Part shown: positions 33,378-44,316 of the stretch, in pieces
Layout of the letters: each line of letters begins with the position of its first letter
How positions within the stretch are numbered: position 1 is the first letter of the stretch
Source of the DNA: Echria macrotheca
Taxonomy: Eukaryota; Ascomycota; Sordariomycetes; Sordariales; Schizotheciaceae
Assembly (NCBI GenBank): GCA_030411725.1
Contig: MU839828.1
Coordinates: 496,001-560,000 of the forward strand
Direction of reading: 5' to 3'
DNA length: 64,000 nt
The notes under the pieces: generated by a model
What the model saw: the letters and a program-made list of their open reading frames with translations, nothing else
What the model was told of the DNA's origin: nothing
The model's database searches: none
Made by a program: the position numbers and the translations under genes

Positions 33378-33924
33378 TCTCGACGGGGGAGCGCAATCGG
33401 GAGCGGGGTCGCTGTCCGACGCAGCCGCCCACTTTGGCGATGTCGGTCGGCTTCGCGAGGGACGGGGGCACACCAGACGTGGAGCGCTGTGACTGTCTTC
33501 ACGAGCGGACGGCTGGAGCGAAGTTTCGAGACATTGTTGGTTCGATTGGCAACATCGCGCAACACAGAGGGGTCGACTCGAGTTTCGTCTTCATAGAAGA
33601 AGGGAACAAGTGCAACTTGAGGCAGCCTGGCCGTCAGCCCGTCGAGGCTTCCCGTCCGCCCCCACGACCCCGCGAATGTCAAGACCAGCTGCGCCACCCC
33701 TGCGCGTCAACGCAAAAAGTCCACGCTTCGCCTTGATGCTCTGCATATGTAAGGCAGCAAGCCCTCGTTAGTAATCAGTTCTCTTCAGAGCCTGATGCAA
33801 TCCATCTTTTCCAGAGCCTGATGCGAAAACATAAGCAGGGCAGTCAGTCTCTCCTCCTGCCCGGAGATGCCCGCAGCTAGCTTCCTGTGACGGCGGATGA
33901 ATCAAGGACTCTCAACCGGCGACT
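33378..33924. promoter_or_regulatory. Divergent region between kinase and HeLo-pseudokinase
   Basis: The start codons are 547 bp apart. The part nearest the kinase (33378-33697) is probably coding for its N-terminus in some form. The remaining about 230 bp carries a direct repeat CAGAGCCTGATGC at 33786-33798 and 33812-33824, a candidate shared control site. Confidence 0.5.
33786..33824. repeat. Direct repeat CAGAGCCTGATGC x2
   Basis: Two perfect 13-bp copies start 26 bp apart, about 100-140 bp upstream of the HeLo-pseudokinase ATG. The spacing of roughly two and a half helical turns would put bound proteins on opposite faces of the helix. Confidence 0.8.
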
Positions 33925-35636
33925 ATGTCTGTCGAATTGGTCCTCGCAGCTGTCGCTGCAGCTGACCTTTGTCTAAGGTGATTACCTTCCTGCCCCTCGG
34001 CGACAAGTGAACGTCTTGGCTGACTTGACATTACCACATGAGGTACGGGAAGGAGCTAACCCAGGCGTATCAGGCTTTCAGAGATGCCGGCGATGAGATC
34101 AAGGATAAAATTCTCATTATTGAGGCTGTTTGGCACCGCAGCTCCATCCAAATCCAGTTTGCGCGGCGCATCTTCAGCACCGTTCCGGCCGAGTACTGTC
34201 GCGTACATCTCGATGCCTTTGAGACTCTCAAGGCCAAGCTCGCGACCGCCGTCAACAAGCTTGAATCCGTTGCAGCGCCATTCAGCAAAGACAGCCGGAC
34301 GGGAATCGTCATCGGGAAATTAAAATACGCCATCATCCGCGATTCCCTCGACGCAGCTATTTCCGATCTCGAACGGTGGCAGCGGGTCTTCGATCCAACT
34401 TGGTTCCTTCTCCTCCGGATTGGAGATAAGCTCATAGACTCAGAGCTGACTCCTAAAGTCGTCCTGCCGTCGAATCCACCATCCCAGCCCCCAGCCACTC
34501 CTACGCCTCTGTTGACCGCTCGCAACCTCCGCGGTGCGCTGAGCAGCGGCTCTCCCGTCGAAGTTCATGTATCGCTGCCGGAAAATGGCCTGGACTGGGA
34601 AACGGCTGTTCCGATCCCCTATTCCAGCAGCACGAGGATTATTCAGCGCGCGGGGAGCACAAAATTCTTTGTGGTTGACACGATCGTCTGCGACTCCCAT
34701 CTCAACATCGCCTCTGCTAGAACCGACGCGGAAAGTCTCGCCAAGAAACTCAGACATATCGACCCATCCGTCTTTGGTCTCCTCGCGTGCCACGGCATCA
34801 TCAAACGGAAGGACAAATCTTCGGGGCGCCTCAGCTTCATCGATCTCATCTTCCGACCCCCCGCAGGCCCAGCTGAAACGAAACTATACCGGGCCTACAC
34901 CCTTCGAGAACGACTCATGCAACCCCGAGGTCTAATCAGCCTCACCCAGGTTCTCGATATCGCGCGGAAACTAGCCAGCGCCGTCAGTTTCATACACACG
35001 TGCGAGTTCGTGCACAAAAACATACGACCAGAGGCCATTGTCTTCTTTGGAAATCCGGACGATGAGTGTGGAGATCTGGGCTCCGCTTACATTCTAGGTT
35101 TCGACTCATTTCGCAACATCAACTTCCAGACCATGCGGAAGGGGGATGTCGCCTGGCATCGCAACCTCTATCGACATCCCCAGCGGCAAGGCGTGAGAGC
35201 TAATGAGGCATACGTAATGCAGCATGATGTATATAGTCTAGGTGTTTGTCTCTTGGAGCTAGGATTGTGGGAATCGTTTGTATCGTATCGAAAGGAGGGT
35301 ATGGAAGGACAGACAGTTGTCCCGAACGAGTCTATGACACAATTGTTAGGGGACGTCGTATCCGGTGATGGCGGCGAGGTAGAAAGCGCGCTGCCGCCGC
35401 CGTCTGGTGTCCGCGCCAAGGAGAGACTTGTTCATTTGGCGAGGACGCGGCTTCCTGTCAAGATGGGCGATCGGTATACGGCGGTTGTGGTCACTTGTCT
35501 TACTTGCTTGGATGAGGACAATGTGGACTTCTTTGGGGATGCCGGAGAGGATACCATGCAGGATAAAGATGGTGTTTTGGTTGGGGCTAGGTTTATAGAG
35601 AAGGTTCTGTTTCGACTAGATGAGATTTGCGTCTGA
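33925..35636 (+). CDS. HeLo-like domain fused to pseudokinase (MLKL-like architecture)
   Basis: Two exons, 33925-33977 and 34043-35636 (65-bp intron). Frame closes to 548 residues. Exon 1 supplies MSVELVLAAVAAADLCL, which joins RYGKELTQAYQAFRDAGDEI; this hydrophobic start plus an all-helical region to about residue 150 is typical of HeLo-like membrane-active domains. After a Pro-rich linker comes a kinase-shaped region lacking catalysis: HRD is replaced by HKN (342-344), DFG by DSF, APE is absent and no VAIK Lys is visible, while DVYSLGVCLLELG is kept. Fungal proteins of this kind are often labelled prion-inhibition-and-propagation or DUF7580. The known role of HeLo domains is membrane permeabilisation; gating by the pseudokinase is inferred by analogy with MLKL. 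Confidence 0.82.
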
Positions 35637-36315
35637 GCCGGACATGGAGCTGGCTGTCGGTGGTGGGTGGCAACTCTATGGACCCCGAGCCAGAACAGTC
35701 CCTGGACCGAATGGTTAATATCATTCTTGTGTATATTCCGTAGGAGGACCAACCTGAGATAGGTTATTCCTCTTTCAGATATCCTCGCGTGTGATACCTA
35801 CTTCTAGGTGCTGCGCTACTGCCTCCTTTCTCGGAATCCCCAGGAGCTACCCGAGGGCGGTGGTTGCAATAACGACCTTGAACCACGCTCTTTCAGTGTC
35901 TCGCTCTTCTTCTCTAGGCGTTTGCAAGGCGCTACCAGAGCGGCGTGACGATGTCGTCTTTGGGCAATGCAGTACTCGACATTTTGAGAACTGGCTGTCT
36001 GTCAGTCTGACGGCTTTTGTCTCCGATAACGGCCGAGGGATTCTGGTCCAACATATGGCGAGATCTATACCGAAGACTTCGAAGGTAAATGAATAGATCA
36101 AAGGCTAGCATAAAGGGGAATTCTTGTTCAGCGTGTAGCCCTATCTGTTCATACTAGCTACAGAGGAAGAAGGCATCGGAAGTGGGTGATTCCCAGTCAA
36201 CGAGGGGTTCCAACGCGACCATCGAACTCTGGACATACAAACTTCAGGTCACCATGCTCGTGGTGCGGAGACTAGGTAGCCTGCCCTTTATCCGCATTGC
36301 TGTATGTTCTAGAGT
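35637..36315. other. Convergent 3' flanks
   Basis: No gene is seen between the HeLo-pseudokinase and paralog B. Only short frames occur on both strands. Confidence 0.45.
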
Positions 36316-37254
36316 CTAGTTTTCCTCATCGGAAGTAGGAGGCGAATCCTCGGCCTCGACCTCGTCCTCCTCACCTGAAGATTCATCTTCATCAGCCTCC
36401 CCGTCATCCCGTTCTTGATCCGCACCATCACCCCTGCCATTCGCATTTTGGGCGAGCTCCTCTCGGTAGGCTTGCCAGAAGGCATTGGACCGGGCCACTC
36501 TGTCGATGGCCTCCTCGAGCGTGATATAAATGCCGAATTGGGCAACCATGTACTGTTTATCATACGCTGGAAATGTGTCAGCAACCATGAAATGAGAATA
36601 TCCGATGAATGTGACACATGTGCGCTCCATGGCGAGATAAAGTCAGACTTGGGAGATGGAAATGCTTGGGGGGGAAAGGAGACTGCAACGGGACTATTGC
36701 CGGATTTTGTATGGACAATGCCAGACGTCGTAACAAGGCTTCGATAGACTCCGGCAACCCGTCGTCTAGCCTACGGCCAAGTGTAATTGTCTACTTGTCG
36801 TCGATAAAGCGGACAATAGAGTGACGGATGGGTTGACATTCTTAACGCGGCGGCTTCGATGGGAAGGTATCGAGGTACGCCATGAGTGATTTGGGAGACA
36901 CTGTGATGCATTCGTGGCAAATAAAGTCGGATAGATAAACGAAGAAACTAAAAATAACGTACCTAGTTCCAGGAGAGTAGCGTTGAGACCGATTGACTCG
37001 GAGGCTTCCCAAGATGCCATCGGGCCGGCACCGGCCGTACTATTGTCATTGTTACTGCTTGACGAGGTACCAGTTTCGGCAGCGATACTGCTGGCGGTGG
37101 TGCTGGCTTCGTCATGGGCGCTATTGACGGCGCCGCTCACACCATGGCTTCCTGTGGTGTGGTCATTTGGGGTGGTACCGCTCATTGGGTTATCGACTGC
37201 GGCGTCGTCCATGGCGGAGCTGTCCGCTGAACCAGTTCCAGTGTTACTAGACAT
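36316..37254 (-). CDS. Small acidic protein, paralog B of a local pair
   Basis: Two exons are inferred, 37254-36963 and 36566-36316, with a 396-bp phase-1 intron (donor GTACGT, acceptor TTCCAG). It gives 180 residues. The N-terminus is a Ser/Thr/Gly/Asn-rich disordered region. After the intron come VAQFGIYITLEEAIDRVARS and NAFWQAYREELAQNA, then an Asp/Glu-rich tail. Intron phase and the distance from the intron to the G-[IM]-Y motif match paralog A exactly. No family is recognised. A nuclear or chaperone-like acidic role is possible but unsupported. Confidence 0.65.
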
Positions 37255-38908
37255 GCTGGATTGATGACGATGTTGGCGAAATGCGTCTCTGTTCTTTGAG
37301 GCAGCGGAGGTTTAGGTAGCTTTCTTTCGGATTGCTAGCCAAGACTAGGATCGCCAGCGCGGGCTGACTGTGGGAATCAAGGGTATCTGGAAGAGTGCTA
37401 CCGACAGAGCGCATCGATGCATTGTGTTTATTTTGAACAAGGGGAAGAAAGAAACAGCGACTTACATAGCGAGATTGCATGAGATTTGTTTTTGTGGATT
37501 GATCGGATCACTGTTGCAGATAAGGGTGAGCCTGGCTGGAACCAGGGTTGGGAGAAGAAAATTGGAAGAGTTGTGCGATGCGTAATTTCGAAGAAAAGCG
37601 ACGTGGGAGTGAGGAAAACAGAGAAGAATGAGACTCTAAGAGCGCAGTATTGTGTGCCTGGCATTCTTGACTGGCAGACACATCGGACGGAAGGTGGGGC
37701 CACAACAAGGCTTGATGCTGTGGGAATATGGGTTCTCTGCAGGGAATAGACTGTGCGTCAATTGGTGGTACTGGTAGCCGGAGCTGGGCTAGGTCATCTA
37801 TTTATCTATTCTGTTTCCTTTGTTCTGAATGCCTTCATCTTCATGACTCAGTTGCCTTTGACTTAGTTGCCCTACAAGTAAACAAAGAGTCTAAGATGTC
37901 TTGCATATGCATCACTGGCGGTCTTTGCCCATCAGGGTGCCTGAATCTTCATAGATACAAGCCAAATAATACAGAAACGTGTGCTCGAGACACGCGCAAA
38001 CTTGATTGCATGTCAAGGTTTGCGGAGCCATCCCAATCTAGTTGTCTGTGTCGCATGGCAGAACAGGTTCTGTAAGGGTCATGTTGCACACCGAGGAACC
38101 CTTCTCCAGCGTTTGCAGTGTTGCGCGCAGGAAAGGGGAAATGACGACGTTGTCATTTTGTCATCTTGTTGCTTCTAGATACGATTGACACGATCGTTCT
38201 GTCTTGTTGTTCGTACACTATGACTTTTGAGCTGAGTCTGCGCTCAGCCTCGTAGCCTTGTGACGTTTCCCGACTCGCTTTATCGCCATGTCTTTATCAT
38301 TGCGTCGTTAACATAAGCTTCCGAGAACATACCTTAATAAGCCGGCTGTCCACTAGTACCTTTGGCTTTGTAAGTAGCTGCATTCAACCATCAAATGTCT
38401 GTCCCCCTTTTTTGCCCCCTTTCTCGCGTGCAGCTAGCAAACTCGCAGAGGCCTGCATACCTTAGCTAGTCATCCCAAATCGTCCGGTCCTTAACCTCCC
38501 CCATTACCTTATCACCAACGTATGCATTCTAGCACTGGACTATGAACTAGAGATGCTACCCGCTACAAAGTCAGGCTTTTAGTATGTTGTCCAATGCTAA
38601 CCGGTTTCCTTGGACCACGTTCATCCTATCGAGTACTCCTCCTCAATCCGGAGATAACTCCTGAAATAGGAAGACCCTGGATGACTAGGCAGTAAGAGAA
38701 TGACAGTCTGCAACTCAAAGCTTATCTGCCTGGAACTCTGGAGCTTGCAAGAAAGAAAACCGTCTTGAATAGAAAACAACCCCCCCCCCCCCGGATACTA
38801 CATTAGAGGTACATTACAATTACATTAATTTACATTAAATTGGGTTATTACATCGACGCCTTCCCTCCTTACAACCCATAATGTCAAGGATGCTAGTAGT
38901 GCATCAAA
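37255..38908. other. Intergenic 1.65 kb
   Basis: No convincing gene. It contains a run of 13 C at 38780-38792 and an AT-rich stretch (near 38800-38850) that probably forms the 3' end of the ankyrin gene transcript. Confidence 0.45.
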
Positions 38909-41038
38909 CTACCGTGGCATCGGGGGCGGTGGGGTCTGCACGGCAGCATACTTGGCCAGGATGGTAGCGCACTGCAGGAACCGGACAGCCATCCGCGGAC
39001 TGGACAGCAAATCATGCGGATCGCGGATGCCCAGCTGTGCGAGATGGAAAGGGGTGAGGGCGCGGTGGTTTGTAGCATTGACATCGGCATCGTGAGCGCA
39101 GAGCAGCTCGACGACGTTGGGGAGGCCGAGCCTGACCGCGTAGTGCAGCGCCGTCTCGCCCTTATGATCACGGAGGTCGAGCCTCGCTCCCTTGTAGATG
39201 AGCCTGGCTAGTGCCAGCTCTACCTTCCCGCAGATCTGCTGACCTGGCTGGAGACGTGCTAGCACCATCATCAACGGCGTGCGGCCGGTCCTCGAGGCTT
39301 GGTGGTTGACGTGGAGGTCGTAGTGGATGAGACAGTCTAGCAAGTCATCACCCGGCTCGGCAGCATCCTGTGGGGACAGTGAACGCTGCGGCGGAGAAAG
39401 AGAGGGAGAACGAGGGTGGCTGTCGAGCCCACTCCCCAGGGCGAGGCCGCCCGCGCAGATCTGGCGAGCCAGATTGGTTTCAGCGTCGTCGTCGTCCTGA
39501 GGAACAGCAAACTTCTGGTCGTTGAGCCGGCGGCAGATGGCGTGGTGTAGCTGCTCGCCCCGCCGTGACCTGTGCTCCAAGAAGAACTTTCCCATGCCGG
39601 CCGGCAGCTCGGCAAAGGAGGAGAGGGCGCCGAGCGGAAAGGAAGGGCGGGTCACCAGCCGGCTGAGGCATGTTCGCCCTTGCGCGTCCAGCTGGTGGAA
39701 CTTGAAGCCACGCTTGTATAGGTAAGAGACCAGCTCGTGAAATGTTGCCGCTGTTGTGGTGAAGGGGCAGGGCTCGAAGACGTGGAGGAAGGTCTCGAGG
39801 TTGTTGTTGATGGTTGATACATTGTCGGAGCGCTCGAGGATGTCGACCAGGACGGGGATGGGCGCGCCCCAGGCGGCTGCGACATGCACCAAGGTATTTC
39901 CGAGGGCGTCGGGCGTGTTGACTTCGCGCTTCGAGACCACAAAGGGGGGCACGACGGCCCGCCTTGACTCCTGCCCGCCCGGCAGCACAGATCCGATGAC
40001 CTGTAGAAGACGCCGATGGGCGCATAGGCGAGCTCCGTCGCCGGCAGCGCAGCACTTGGCGACAATGGCCTTGTTGGAAAGAAAAGTGGCTACCTGCGCC
40101 GCGGTGTCGGGCTTCTGCTCCGAGTCCGACCGGAAACGGGGCGGGGGGCTGTCTTGGGACAAGCGAGGCCAGGGTTCTGACGGTTCAGGCGTCGTCTTAT
40201 TACTGCTGGAAGCGTCTGAAATGCGCTTGGTCGAGGTGCTTGTGGCCGATGATCTTTGAGTGGCCGTACTTGACGATCTGGTTAGGCCGCTGAGCAGGCT
40301 AGCTACGTCGGCGAGCCATGACAACGTCCGCGACTGGCGAGCGACTTGGAAGACCAGCTGGCAGGTAGCAGTGGAATGGCGTTTCAGGAAGCTTGCCCGT
40401 GCTGGCCTGTCGGGGGGCGACGCAGCAGCAGGAGCGGCGGCGGCAGCGACAGGAACATAGAACTGGCTCCCACCTGGACAAGGGTAGTCGTAGCCTGACC
40501 ACAGTGTCGCAGATTCAGCGCCATTTACCAGCTGCGGGTTTCTGGTGCCGTGCGGTTGACTCGGTTCCGGGGCGGCGGTCTCGGCGGCGGTGGTGGTGGT
40601 GGTGTTGGTGGTGGTGGTGGCGCGCCTCCGTCCAATGGCCTTGGTGCGTGCGTTTCTCAGCACGTGCATACGCGTCCGCATGGCTGCCCTGTCATTCGGG
40701 CGCAAGACAGCAGCAGGCATGTCTTCGAGTACCGAAAGAAGGGAATTCAGCTGTTCGTATGTGGCCGTCTCTTTGGGTCGGAAATCGTCTTCTTCGAGAA
40801 GTCCACATATCTGCGTCATATTGAGGCCATGCGCACAGAGCCAGAGTCTGAGCAGCCGTCGCTGGCGGGTCGGAGTCCAGTGTGTCGAGGGCCTCCCTGG
40901 CTGCCGGGTGCCCCGTCGAAGACGAGTCCTCGCCCTGTGGCTCACGCGTCCGGCTGTTGGAACCCGCGGGGCACCTGTTGCGCGTCGGAAAGCCATGTCG
41001 ATGCGTTCGGGCGAGAGACGAGAATCGGCTGGCAGCAT
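38909..41038 (-). CDS. Ankyrin-repeat protein
   Basis: Single exon, 709 residues from the ATG at 41038; a second ATG lies at 40996. The open frame runs further upstream only from a GTG. The N-terminus is Arg-rich and then has WTPTRQRRLLRLWLCAHGLN and a helical piece of a kind seen at the start of other fungal ankyrin proteins. A Thr-rich tract encoded by GGT repeats (40588-40620 on the plus strand) and a long disordered linker follow. Ankyrin units are clear near the end: NTLVHVAAAWGAP, GRTPLMMVLARL, and GETALHYAVRLGLPNVVELL followed by HDADVNATNHRALTPFHLA. A protein-protein scaffold role is likely; partners are unknown. Confidence 0.85.
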   Translation of the reverse strand: MLPADSRLSPERIDMAFRRATGAPRVPTAGRVSHRARTRLRRGTRQPGRPSTHWTPTRQRRLLRLWLCAHGLNMTQICGLLEEDDFRPKETATYEQLNSLLSVLEDMPAAVLRPNDRAAMRTRMHVLRNARTKAIGRRRATTTTNTTTTTAAETAAPEPSQPHGTRNPQLVNGAESATLWSGYDYPCPGGSQFYVPVAAAAAPAAASPPDRPARASFLKRHSTATCQLVFQVARQSRTLSWLADVASLLSGLTRSSSTATQRSSATSTSTKRISDASSSNKTTPEPSEPWPRLSQDSPPPRFRSDSEQKPDTAAQVATFLSNKAIVAKCCAAGDGARLCAHRRLLQVIGSVLPGGQESRRAVVPPFVVSKREVNTPDALGNTLVHVAAAWGAPIPVLVDILERSDNVSTINNNLETFLHVFEPCPFTTTAATFHELVSYLYKRGFKFHQLDAQGRTCLSRLVTRPSFPLGALSSFAELPAGMGKFFLEHRSRRGEQLHHAICRRLNDQKFAVPQDDDDAETNLARQICAGGLALGSGLDSHPRSPSLSPPQRSLSPQDAAEPGDDLLDCLIHYDLHVNHQASRTGRTPLMMVLARLQPGQQICGKVELALARLIYKGARLDLRDHKGETALHYAVRLGLPNVVELLCAHDADVNATNHRALTPFHLAQLGIRDPHDLLSSPRMAVRFLQCATILAKYAAVQTPPPPMPR

Positions 41039-42269
41039 TGTCAACAAAGTTGCGGGGATGGCAGCTTCGTTTGTTCGTGATGTTGACGTGTAGAGTAGAG
41101 CTGGGCAGAGTCTGGCCCCAGCATTTATCGGGTGCAAGGCATCAGCCAGCTCCACCCAGCGGTGTGGTCGGGACGACGCATGTCATCAGTGCTGAGAAAC
41201 CGGGCAACGGGTCGCCCCTTGTTTTTCGAAGACGCTACTAATCTGGCCTGTGCGGATCTGGCGCAAGCCCCTGTCGTTACCACCCCGGCGGGTCGTATTC
41301 ACCCTCCACACCAGGATGATTTTGTTTCAGCCTTTCTGGTTTCCGAAGACGCTAAAATTTGTTATCTGATGCAATCTGAGCCTTGTGAGTGAGCCAGCTT
41401 CTCGCACCTGTAGTGCGAAATTACCTACCTGGCTTTGCTGTTGTGTTACACGAGTCAGTCCCCGTGATTCCCGACCCTGGCACCGACAGTCCCAGCGCAG
41501 CGCACCCTTTCATTGTCATGCACCCCACGCGCCATCCCAGCGCGCGCGCTGCCGTCGGATCAAGTGCGACCCAATCACTCGGTAAGGCTGCTGAATACGC
41601 CAAGGGCTTACTAAGGTAAACAAATAATGCAACTCATTTCACCAGTTTTTTTGCCAAGATCCCAACAATGCGTGGGATAGTTGGGAAGGGCGTCAGCCTG
41701 CCCTGTGTTTGTGTGTGTGTGTGTGTTGATGAAAAGGTTGATGGAAAGCTGCTGTGGCACACTCATACCATAGACACGGGACACACTGGGAAGTATTGCA
41801 GCGGCGGAGTAAAAGTGTCGATGCCGACCCGCTAGACGATCGCAGTAGATCTAATAACTACCGGTTGCCCCGCTGCGACGGTCTAGCTCCGACCAGGTTT
41901 ACCTGTCCCCGCAAGTCCTCGAGGTCAGTGCAAAAATATGGGTCTCGGAAACCTCCCAACAGCGGGTACATCCGTTTCTGCGAACACAATGCTTGGTCGC
42001 TCGTACAGGATCCCCGGCGGGCTTGAGCTTGGTATCTTGAGCAAGCATTAGCTTCAGCCTCTAGGATGCGGCTCAAGATCGGTCTGGCAGCCCATCTTAT
42101 GTATCAATACATATATATCGGTGCCTCTCTGCTCCTCAACCTGACAGCATGACTTGTTCATCTCCATTTGATACGACGTTCGTTGATGTCCCTGCCCTGG
42201 CGCTACTACACGTATATCCATCCAAACGAATCTGTCGTCATTCTCACCCATCAAGCAACCAGCTTGACG
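41039..42269. other. Intergenic 1.2 kb
   Basis: Upstream region of the ankyrin gene. A (GT)n microsatellite lies at about 41711-41726. No gene is recognised. Confidence 0.45.
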
Positions 42270-42609
42270 ATGTCTTCACCAAAACCCCAGGATGCAGACC
42301 TAGGGTACGTAACCCACTGGACGGAATATGGGATGATTCTATGTAAGGTACTAACAACTTGCCCACGGATTCAGGTCAGCAAGCAAACAATCAACTTCGT
42401 CCAAGACTTTCAGCTGCCATCCCTTAAATCCGCGTTCTCTTGCCGGTCGTCGAGTCTCCAGATATCTCGACGAGCCCTCGGTACATGGGAATACCTTGAT
42501 CACCATCTCAAACAGCACATCGGGCACTTCTACGGCCGAGACACCCCACCAGAAGTGGGTGTCGGAGGAGCTTGCAAAGCTGGAAGGCAAGCTACCGCCA
42601 AAGGCCTGA
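42270..42609 (+). CDS. Putative 87-residue protein, spliced
   Basis: Exons 42270-42303 and 42380-42609. The 76-bp intron has donor GTACGT, a perfect TACTAAC branch site and a GTCAG acceptor; using the AG five bases upstream would give an early stop. The product starts MSSPKPQDADLASKQSTS and ends HQKWVSEELAKLEGKLPPKA, a plausible amphipathic helix. I do not recognise a family. The strength of the splice signals and the composition of the C-terminus are the only support. Confidence 0.4.
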
Positions 42610-44316
42610 CGACTTTATTCTTTTCACTACCGTCCCGCCATCTCTCAATGGCCAGTTTGGAGTGTCATTCTCCATTCTCATCTCCCCCGCACTAGGTACT
42701 GGTTTCGATGTTGATGTTGTTGTTGTTGTTGTTACCATTTTGCGCAAAAGGGGGGGGGGGGGGGCCTCAGGGGCCCTCCGCAGAGTTTAGATGTTGAGAT
42801 ATCTGGTTTGTATTAGGAGGGTGCGGGCAAAAGGAGTATAGCGCTGGTTACCTTATGTAATGTGTGGAATGAGCTAGGAGACTTCGGAAGTCTGTTTTGG
42901 TCTAGATACATATAGGGGGCTATGGGTGGGAGTAGGCAAGTTGGGACTATGGGGCACCGCGCATGTGTTATAGTAGGAAGTACGGGGTACTGCGTGGCAC
43001 CTTGCATCTAATTTGACCTACGCTCTATATCTCAACTGGAAAGTGACGGTGGGAACACGTGCAATTCCTGTATCCCCACTACATCCCAGGAACTGCCTCC
43101 AACCTGACGCACTTTCATCAATTATTCTCGCGCTTTTTGCTCGAGAATATAATCGAGCACCACTCACCAGCTCACCCAGTTCCTCATAGGCTCACCCCTT
43201 GACTTACCCTGATGAGTGGGGCGGCAAGCTCAGCAAGCTCGGAACATAAATGTACCGGATGGCAGGACCGCGTTGGTTCTTGTTCAAGTAAATGAGGTAG
43301 ACGAAGCAGCGGGTCCTATCAACAGTGCTGTGCTGAGGGGTTTAATACCAGAAGTGACTCCAGGGAAACTAGGCCAGTCTTTCGGTTGTCTCGAAGTCAC
43401 GGGGGGGTGAACAGTACTAGGGGACATCAAACAAGCTTGTTGGGTAGGGTATGTCACAAGGATAGCGATACGGTGCAGCTGGAAAAGTAACAGGAGCAAC
43501 CATCATGAACTCGCCTGGCCTCGAATGTCGGAATGCGCTGAATGCTGGGTTTTCTCAAGGTGTGGCTGTACGCATCTAACAGGACCCCTAAGCCTTGCAG
43601 ATATGGAAGAGCCGCTAAGGCTTATCGGACCGCCCCTGTAAGTGCCCTGTAATTCACTGTAACAATGCCCTGTGACTCGGGGCCACCCACTAAAAATCAC
43701 TAATCCTACCTGGTATTTACAGCGCTAGCCTGCACCACCACAGGGGACCTAGTCTACAACCCATCAGCAACCTACCTACCTGACCGCGCACACCCGCCAA
43801 CCTACCAGTATTAGATCCTAGCAATTAAGATCCTGACGGTAGTTCTAGTCCTAGCAATGATGTTTATCGGACTCTAATGTCTGAAGTTTGAAGCATGTAG
43901 AGGGGGCATCCGAGTGAAGCTGCCGCAACAAAGACTGGACTTGTTTTGCGATTGACATAAAACCTCCAGGTTGCATGCTTTTGTCACCCACAACCACGGG
44001 CTTGAGTCTAATGACTTGCATGACTTCCTCTGTCACGTTTCAGATACGGAAACAGGGTGATGAAGCCGGAACGTGCGAATTACCAACTACAAACCAAACT
44101 CTCCTGGGTATCTAGTACAGGAATTAGCTCGAAAGCGCCGCCGAACAAGACGGTGACTCTTGCGGGGAAACAAATCCTCCAGCTTTCTCAGGGGAAGTCG
44201 CGGCGTGCCCTGTTTTAGCGCGGGCGTCCACGATTCCCCACAACTCGCACGGCCTGCCACTAAATCTAGGTAGGCAGAACTCCAAAAATCCGTGCAAACA
44301 TCCAAAAGATTCCTCG
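42610..44316. other. Intergenic 1.7 kb with simple repeats
   Basis: A (TTG)n tract at about 42709-42733 and a run of 15 G at 42750-42764 lie just past the small gene. The rest holds no open frame of interest. It is the 3' flank of the transcription-factor gene. Confidence 0.45.
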
